From: Hymenopus coronatus
Lineage: Eukaryota; Arthropoda; Insecta; Mantodea; Hymenopodidae
Reading direction: 5' to 3'
Length of the DNA: 64,000 nucleotides
Assembly: GCA_030762935.1 (NCBI GenBank)
Contig: CM060900.1
Coordinates: forward strand, 287,417,784 to 287,481,783
Below are positions 56,938 to 64,000 of this stretch, piece by piece. The stretch's first letter is position 1, and each line of letters opens with the position of its first letter. The notes below the pieces were generated by a model. The model was not told the DNA's origin and did not search any database. It worked only from the letters and a program-made list of their open reading frames with translations. The position numbers were made by a program, and so were the translations under genes.

Positions 56938-57720
56938 AGCTTTCCTGGCAACGTATTAATTCAAACTCTTCTCGGGCTTCTAACCAGGTAAAAACTTGGC
57001 TTGATACCAACGTTTTGAAGAAGTGCATCTTCTTCGTCTTCAGCGTGAACTGATGGATTGAGCTTGTGGAGACTGGTACTTATAAGAGCTGGAATGAAGC
57101 TAACATCTGATTGGTTCGCGTGATATTATGGCCATGTTATAACTGGTATTTAAGATGACTGAAACATGGGCACGGATTTCGTAGAAAACTATTTATAGCA
57201 GTTATACGACTAATGTTTTGTGTTTGAGCACGGACTTGCTAGAAAACAAGCCTTGGAAGACTGCAGGTAGAGGATTAGGTGTTAAGGCTCTTTAACATCA
57301 GTGTCCATGCTGAACTTAGTTGTAGGTCAGAATCGCGATTTAGATTATTTGTTTCAGATGAGATGACTAAAACTTCTTTTACTCTCCTTTCCCAGTAGTT
57401 TGAACACTTAGCCACTATCTTGGTGTTGGTAAAGTTAGCTCTGTGGCTTTGTTCTATACAGTGTTCAGCCATTCTAGATTTTTCGGGTTGCATAAGCCTT
57501 ATTGATCTTTGGTGTTCAGAAACGCGTGTGGCAATAGTGCGTCCTGTTTGCCCAATGTACAATGCGCTGCATTCACAAGGAATGTGGTAAACACCAGGTA
57601 CTCTTAAAGCTAAATTATCTTTAACTGGTCAGACCAAATTTTTGATTTTATGTGGTGGCAATGGATGGTTTTGACATTATATTTGTAGAGTTGTCTACTA
57701 GTCTTTCCTGAAAAATTGGT
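56938..57720 (-). mobile_element. Penelope-like element, C-terminal part with GIY-YIG endonuclease
   Basis: The minus-strand open frame 57562-57275 begins M-Y-I-G-Q-T-G-R-T-I-A-T-R-V-S-E-H-Q-R-S-I: the GIY-YIG core with the catalytic Arg and the E-H that follows. The frame continues through S-H-R-A-N-F-T-N-T-K and W-E-R-R-V-K-E to a stop. Upstream (57720-57565) are P-G-V-Y-x-I-P-C-x-C-like remnants of the linker before the endonuclease. The RT itself is missing. Downstream, to 56938, lies a terminal region with a hairpin-bearing motif (57002-57047). This endonuclease nicks target DNA in active relatives. Confidence 0.85.
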
Positions 57721-58063
57721 GAAAGCGTTTGATCATTCTTTAGAGTAGAGCCAATAAATCAGAAAAATTTGAACAAGTGGAAAAACAAGAGCACAAGCTG
57801 AAAGGCCATTGCTTCAGAAACATCCTTCATTTTCATATAGCTCAGAAATGTGGAAAATTTTTGTTTGATGATTAAAATACATGTGCTACATTCTCCAGGT
57901 GGGGTACAAAAGTTACATAACTGGAGAGGCTTGGATAAACAATTGAAATCCAAGAACTGGTTCGTCCAAAAAAAAAAAAAATCTGGGACTTATGACATAC
58001 TACAAGAACTTCCTGTGCCACTCTTGCAGAAAACAGTAATCCGAGTGAGAGAAAATCGTTTTA
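57721..58063. other. No gene identified
   Basis: A short plus-strand frame crosses an A-run at 57969-57982; no family recognised. Confidence 0.45.
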
Positions 58064-59140
58064 TGAGGGCTGATTAGCAAAGATACAGACTGACTCCCCT
58101 CCTAATGTTATTTATTATTCTATTTCAATGTTTACATGATCTTTTTCAGAGAAGTACTCTCCTATTTGTATGCATTTTTTACATAATTTCTGCTAGCCCT
58201 CAAACATATGATGCATGCCATTCTTTGTCAGGTTTTACAGAATCACCTCACTTTCTTGAACAGTGCTTTAGAGTTCTCAAATTGAATAATTCTGAGCTTT
58301 AGTTTCAGTGATTGGAATAAAAAGTCACAGGGAGCAAGATCAGAGCTATAAGATGGATGTGATTAATATGTACTGCTTAATTTACACAGAAACACTAAGA
58401 CTTGACTCCTGTCATTATGAAGAATTCTCCTCCCAGCCCTATGAAGTAGTGGCTGAATCTTTGTGCTTTGCTTCCTCAGTTTAGTCAATACCGTTGAGTA
58501 GCATGCTGCTGTAACAGTAGTGTGAACTGCATGCTAGTAAATCATTCCATTAGTCAAAAATGTGATTACCATCACCTTCCCTGCAAAAGCAATAACTTTG
58601 ACCCTTTCTGGTGTTGGAGAACCTGTAATTTTCACACTGTGCTAGCTTGTTTTATTTCATGGTCATAATGATGCAAACAAGATTCATCACTGATTCCAGG
58701 AGTGCATTTCTTCCATTAGCAAAGAGGCACAGCATCTCATGGCATGTCCCCATTTGCATAGCCTAGTCAAAAGACATGGTACCCATTGCACACAAACATG
58801 GGTCATATGCAGATGATCATGCATATTTCTAATGACACTGCCATATGAAATTTTCAATACTATACTGAGGTTACATAATGTTATCCACCAATCCTCACAA
58901 TCACAGCAGTTGTAATGATGTTGAATTCTGTCACAGGAGAGGCTAAACACAAAACTCAGTCTTCTTTGAAGTACTTGTACCATCTAAATACTGATGTAGG
59001 AGGTAGTGCATCTTCACTATTACTTGTTGCAGCTTTACACGAGTTTCAAGAGACTGAGTGCTCTGAGAGAAAACAACTTTATTGCCCTGTGCTGCTCACG
59101 TCATCTCTAGGGGCAGCTCATGTTGCCTACACCTAGTGGA
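58064..59140 (-). mobile_element. mariner relic (mariner#3)
   Basis: The left end TGAGGGCTGATTAGCAAAG follows TA at 58062-58063 and resembles the terminus of mariner#2. On the minus strand, scattered transposase blocks read D-E-S-C-L-H-H-Y-D-H-E-I-K-Q-A near 58640-58690, then Y-S-S-D-L-A-P-C-D-F and L-F-Q-S-L-K near 58290-58370. K-N-A-Y-K near 58160 is at the C-terminus. The right end is not clear. Many stops mark this as an old copy. Confidence 0.6.
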
Positions 59141-59399
59141 GCTGCACTGATTATTACTGGAATTTTAGCTTACCTTAATTATTTGAAAATGAATTACATA
59201 CAGTGATCTTTCTTTGTTGCAAATCATTCTCTCCCTGAACTTCGGGATGTTCATTTCCCTTCTATAGACAACATAGCAACAGCAGTTAGTCTATCTTCTC
59301 CAATAGTGTCTGCTGCTGTTCTGGTCTGTGTGTTTGAAACAATTTTTCTTTTGTGTGGGTTTTCTGCTGCAAAATCACAGGATTCCACTGTGTTTCTTA

Positions 59400-62169
59400 C
59401 TTTTATAATTTCAGCAGTGAAATACTATGCATACTGGGACTTTGGCAGCTTCAATGTGGTGATTCTGTAGTTGATTGTGCAATTTATGCATATGAGGCAT
59501 AATTAAATGAAAAAAATGAAGCCATAAACAAAACTCATTACTTTCAAGATACCCCAATATAGCAGATGCCTCATTGTCGCACTGCTTGAAGTCTCTGATT
59601 CTGACAAAATTTGAAAACATTCTTTCAATGCCTCCTTTTCGTAAACAACACTTACAGTCCTGGGTTTATAGTTCCACCTCATTGACCCACCACTGGGTAT
59701 TTGCTTCTTAATGCACAAATCTATGAGGGCGGATTGAAAAGTAAAGCACAATAATTGTTTTACAAAAAAGATAATAGTTAAAAAAATCACATATGAACGT
59801 ACACCTTTTACCTACTTTTTGATATGCTCACACCAACTTTCTCAACACATTTGTCCCATCAAGATACCAGTTTCAATTTGCCCTGCCTGTAGAAGTATGT
59901 TTCCCCAGAGTATAGCCATCTGCGGACTGTTGATTTCACTTCCATGTCTGTCGCAGAGTTGATTGGCCAGGAATTTTTCATGGGAGCAAACAGATGAATG
60001 TCTGATGGTGCAAGGTCCAGACTGTATGGTAGATGCTGGAGTACCTCCCAAATTTGGTGATTTTCTGATGAATAGCAGCAGCAACATCGCAGTGAGTATT
60101 GTCATGAAGAAGTTGGACATAGTCAGCATTAATGTAGTGGCATTTGTCACGAAGGGCACAACACAACTTCACCAAAGCTATAATGTAGGCTGCAGCATTC
60201 ACAATGGTCCTGTGTTCAACAAATTCTGCCAATAAAACACCATGCATATCCCAGAATACTGTCACAAGCACTTTCCTAGCAGTTGAGTCATTTAGAATTT
60301 TTTCTTTACTGGGGAATCAGCCTATTTCCGCTCCATACTTGCCTGCTTTGTTTCAGGCCTGTAATGGTATGCCCACGACTCATCACCAGTGACAATTCCT
60401 TTCAGAAAGTCATACTCTTCTATGGTAAATTGCAATTAGTGATCCAAGCTTGTCATCATTCGCTGGCCCTTGTGGTTGTCTGCCAGGTACTTAGGCACCC
60501 AGTGAGTACTATCTTTAAGAAATTTCATCGTGTCATGAACAATATCGTACACTGCACCATAAGGTATATTAAACCGTTGTCATAAGGTTCCCAGTTGCAC
60601 ACGCAAGTCATTCAAAATTGCCGCCTCAATGCCTCTGATATTCTGCAGGGTTGCAGCTGTTACTGGCCTCCTGGAGCATGATGAATCACTAAGGTTCACA
60701 CAGCCCTCTTTGAAGAATGCACACTACATGGAGACATTTCTACAGTCCATACAATAGGCCCCATACATGCCAAGCATGTCCCTGTGAATTTCACTTGTTT
60801 TATGCGCTATGGCCCAAAGTATCGAACCACACCTCTGCTCTTTATACGTCGAAGACAGTAGCATGTGCGCCATTTTTGTTGCACATAAATAAAAAATACC
60901 CTCTGTAGTGAAAGATTCAAGCTATATCTGTATGAAATTGTTACATTCCAGCTGCAATACCAAAGTAGAAAAAAATTATTTTGTGTTACTTTTCGATTCA
61001 CCCTTGTAACACTGATGATCTGTGTGGAGAGTGAGAAAAGAAGGCGGGTATAGCAGAAAGATTTGAAAAGAACATCCTAGCTTTTATTTTTTGCCTGGCA
61101 GCTCTCTGCATCATCACATTTAATTGATTTACTAAGCAATGCATAAAGTATGTATAAGGGTACACATTTCTAACTTTAACTGCACTCCATTGATAGCTCT
61201 GCTCATTACTGCTGCACCATCAAAACTTAGTCCTATGGGCTTCTTATCCTTCTTATCTTTTAATATATTGCCAACTTCAGAAATTAAAAATTCTGCAATT
61301 GCATTAGAATTTTGCCCATTTGGAATGAAAAATCCCCAGATTTGCTCAACAGGACCATCTAAGGCATTACAATACACTTAAGGCTATTATAAGCAGGAAC
61401 AGGTCAACAATATTTGTAGTTTCATCGGCCATAATAGAAACATAGTCTGCTAGTTCAATTTCTTCTAAGATGTTTTCTTTAAAAAGTTCAAGAATGCACT
61501 GAAGTTACTCATTTTGTATCCTCTTAGAAATTCCTATAAAAAATGAGTCCCCAGTAAGATGGTACTTTAATAGGGAATCAATTTCTGATGTATATTTAAT
61601 CAACTCCATGAACACCCCTTGATTGTGCAACCCTTAAAAATTTTCGTGTCCTGTTAGGGGTAATTCATGATAACCACAAAATTTCACACAGTTGATTATC
61701 TTTATAAGTATGTCCCTATTTCTTTGGATTTGATCATTGTGACGATCTATTGATTCCTTATAGGCTTGACTTAAACATGTCTGTACATTTACTAATGCAA
61801 GTGTAGCACAATTAAACATGTTATTAACATAGTTTTTGGATATTTCAGGTTTATGACTTTTTCATAAAGTCTCTTCAAGTCTGAAACCCCCTTGTGAACC
61901 CATACAATGTTGGCTCTTTTGTCTTTAATTCCAAATAAAAGGCAAGGAAAACAGAAAAAGGAATTGCTGACTTCACAGCCACATATCCACTCATATTTCG
62001 TGTAAATCTCAAGACTGAAACACCTACTATATTGATTTTGATGGCTTGTTGCAGTTAGAATAATGTTTAACACAGGAGTCGGTCTTCCATGCACTTTAAT
62101 GCTACATTTCTCTTGCAGTGTTAAGGTGTCAAAATGAAGCAATTTTAAATACTCGACTGAATTACTCAT
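59400..62169 (-). pseudogene. TTF-finger / ZMYM-like hAT transposase (hAT#5), split by mariner#2
   Basis: The minus-strand ORF starts at 62169 (M-S-N-S-V-E-Y). The TTF-type zinc-finger region reads E-W-I-C-G-C-E-V-S-N-S-F-F-C-F-P-C-L-L-F-G near 61930-61995. Downstream pieces: R-N-R-D-I-L-I-K-I-I-N-C-V-K-F-C-G near 61680-61730; E-L-P-L-T-G-H-E; and G-L-S-F-D-G-A-A-V-M-S (about 61195-61230) with the catalytic Asp region. The reading leaves off near 61010 and resumes across mariner#2 with M-R-W-N-Y-K-P-R-T-V (near 59675) and F-H-L-I-M-P-H-M-H-K-L-H-N-Q-L-Q (near 59465-59510). Several frameshifts are present. Related genes carry the DUF4371 and hAT dimerisation domains. Confidence 0.78.
59724..61006 (-). 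mobile_element. mariner transposon (mariner#2) inserted in hAT#5
   Basis: 1283 bp between TA dinucleotides (59722-59723 and 61007-61008). Inverted ends: left TGAGGGCGGATTGAAAAG; right reversed CAAGGGTGAATCGAAAAG. The minus strand encodes a mariner transposase in fragments: helix-turn-helix A-I-L-N-D-L-R-V-Q-L-G near 60600-60640; V-T-G-D-E-S-W-A-Y-H-Y near 60370-60400 (first Asp); V-L-V-T-V-F-W-D-M-H-G-V-L-L near 60240-60275; L-L-H-D-N near 60115 (second Asp); and F-A-P/H-Q-T-F-I remnants around the third Asp near 59990. Stops and frameshifts make it inactive. Confidence 0.88.
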
Positions 62170-62504
62170 TGTTACAATCACTTCAATGGCACCAGCATAC
62201 AAAATCACCTTTGATTATTCTTATTGTCAGGAAACAAAAATATATTTGAATCGCTGTGAAAATATTCATAAATAATTCTTTCACAAAAGTCCACATGAAA
62301 TTGCACTTGCACTGCTTTTGGAACTCAAAAGATTGCAGTCCAGTGAGTTATCTGTTTAGTGACGTGGTAAGCTGAAATATGTAGCTTGGCTAGCAGAGAG
62401 GGAAATGGAAGCAATACACATGTTAGTGAGTTGTACTGCCAGTCCTCTTATGGAGAAATGGTTTCACATATGAACTTGTTGCACAGCCTGATATGAACAA
62501 ATTG

Positions 62505-62505
<1 letters not shown>
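62170..62505. other. 5' flank of hAT#5; no gene
   Basis: Non-coding; the hAT right end is expected in or beyond this stretch but was not identified. Confidence 0.4.

Positions 62506-62558
<53 letters not shown>
62506..62558. repeat. (AT)n microsatellite
   Basis: An alternating AT run of about 53 bp. Confidence 0.95.
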
Positions 62559-62560
<2 letters not shown>

Positions 62561-63925
62561 ATGTAAGCTATTCAATTCAGGCAATAAAGGCAACAATATT
62601 AAAACAAAAAATTGGTTTGGGTGGGCTGTGAGGCTGCAGCCCCCCTTTATTGGCCACCACTGGTCATCTCCAAGTAGGGCCTATTAATAGGCATTTCCCA
62701 CTAGTAAAGGCTCTAAGGGCATATTTAGAAACCATATGCACTATAGTGGGTTGCACTTCAAATTCAAATCAAATTTATTTTGTTGCCTGTAGAGGTTACA
62801 TAAACCTATTAGACATTGACAGGTAAAATATATGTACAAAATATTTAACAACAGTATAGGAAATATTTACAAGAGAATACCTATATTAGTTAGTAATTAA
62901 CTTATTTATAGAATAGGATACCTACTTTAATATAACACCAATATTTATGAAATTATCCACAGGATGTGATAATATACATATTTTACATGAAAACAAGAAT
63001 TGGAGCTTAAATTATTTTAATTACTTAAAATATACTTTTGCAAATGTATAAAATATTGCAATTATAAATATACAAACAGCACTTAACAATGAGAGTATAA
63101 ATTTGAAATTAATATTTGACAAATGGCAAAAAGATGTACACAAAATAGTCAAAACAAATTTAAAAAAGATAATTTACTGGGAAGTGTGGTTGATTAGCTG
63201 CATCTATCAATGTACCTACCTCCAATAACTACTATGTTCAGAATCAGAATATGCAATAAAGATAATTACAAAATGAATATATTGAATGATTTTCAATGAG
63301 GCATAAAATATTTGTAATACTTTCAATATTTTTAAAAATTTATAAATGAGCTAGTTTTTTTGAAAAAATTTCAGGGGCTGCAAAAACTTACTTTGTTTGT
63401 GGGCCACAGTAGGAACCTGCTGGTCTAAAACATGTAGCATTATTACTAACCTACTGATAGGAGAGTGCTGCCATCTATGGGCATTATACATGAAAAACCC
63501 CTCTTTCCAAATATTAATCACTCATACTTAACTATCAATGAATCTGCAGGAAATAAATCAGCCTGTCTTTGTTGATCTGTTAAAAAGCAAATCATTGCAA
63601 ATACTTTGGTAATACAACTGAAATTATTTCGCTACTAAGTATGCAAACATTTATTTTATAAGTATTGCTACAAGTGTACTAGTGTAGTTCTGTGAAATAA
63701 CTGAGTTGCCCAAAATTTTGATTTGCAGTAAACATTTTAGTTAAAGAAACATATTTTATATATAAAAATTATGCTTTTTCCTAAAAATGGAAATTTCAGT
63801 GAGCTATTTATTATATTCTAGAAGAGTAAAACCGTAACACTGTGAAATTACTCTAGTTTGCACAACAGATATTTATATATCATGAAAAAATAAACCTATC
63901 ATATGAGGAGTATAGAAACAAAATG
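62559..63925. other. No gene seen
   Basis: Very AT-rich. Two GC-richer islets (GGCTGCAGCCCCCC near 62632-62645; GGGGCTGCAAAAAC near 63374) look like hAT-type ends but were not paired. Confidence 0.4.
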
Positions 63926-64000
63926 CATTAATTACAGATGACTTCATGGGATAGCAACCTAGATAGATTGGAATCAGAGGAATCCAATCTAACTTGGTTG
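63926..64000 (-). repeat. Penelope-like terminal repeat, cut by window edge
   Basis: Shares ATGGGATAGCAAC and TTGGAATCAGAG with 17811-17870 in the same orientation. It continues beyond the right edge. Confidence 0.5.

Overview
This window looks like repeat-dense chromosomal DNA from a large, AT-rich arthropod genome, most likely an insect. A polyneopteran such as a termite, cockroach or stick insect is my inference. It is based on intron-sized gaps, eukaryotic splice signals, tRNA-derived SINEs and many decayed copies of insect-type transposons. There is no bacterial gene organisation, rRNA gene, functional tRNA gene or CRISPR array. Almost every coding stretch is a broken mobile-element protein; the only plausible host-gene piece is one terminal coding exon on the minus strand at 38507-38688.

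Layout, left to right. 1-3725: an R2/NeSL-like LINE (minus), interrupted by a SINE (327-560) and an unidentified ~1 kb insert. 4090-5093 and 11918-12948: Ty3/gypsy pieces. The plus-strand gypsy copy is split by a hAT transposon (5094-11917; 8-bp duplicated target, CAGGG-type ends), which itself holds an intron-containing transposase-like gene with a D-x-C-x-G-Q-N-K-N motif and a mariner. 14030-17800: a LINE (plus) carrying a SINE. 17811-20490: a Penelope-like end, a hAT relic and a 157-bp MITE. 20690-26290: two converging LINEs, one with an esterase ORF1, the other nearly intact with a tetranucleotide 3' tail. 28162-28406: a third SINE. 29600-33075: a GTF2IRD2-like hAT interrupted by a complete hAT with a perfect 8-bp target duplication. 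33300-35060: Penelope GIY-YIG and a second GQN-type fragment. 35070-38510: quiet, ORF-free DNA that may be the long 3' UTR of the host exon. 40170-47190: a Tc1/mariner relic, tRNA-headed SINEs and a piggyBac. 48109-53608: a complete but dead gypsy element with LTRs, primer site, gag, pol and polypurine tract. 55800-64000: a transposase helix-turn-helix scrap, a Penelope element, two mariners, a hAT split by one of them, and a Penelope-like end running off the window.

The elements do not cooperate as a pathway. Their relationships are insertional, and several nestings can be ordered in time from target duplications: gypsy, then hAT, then mariner; GTF2IRD2-like hAT, then CGGBP1-like hAT; TTF-type hAT, then mariner; LINE, then SINE. 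I found no convincing new multi-gene system. The observations most worth a second look are the hammerhead-like motifs at Penelope ends, the GQNKN transposase-like family, the SINE family with exact target duplications, the MITE, and the possible FMR1/FXR-like last exon with a long AU-rich downstream region. All identifications were made by reading translations by eye; no database search was run.
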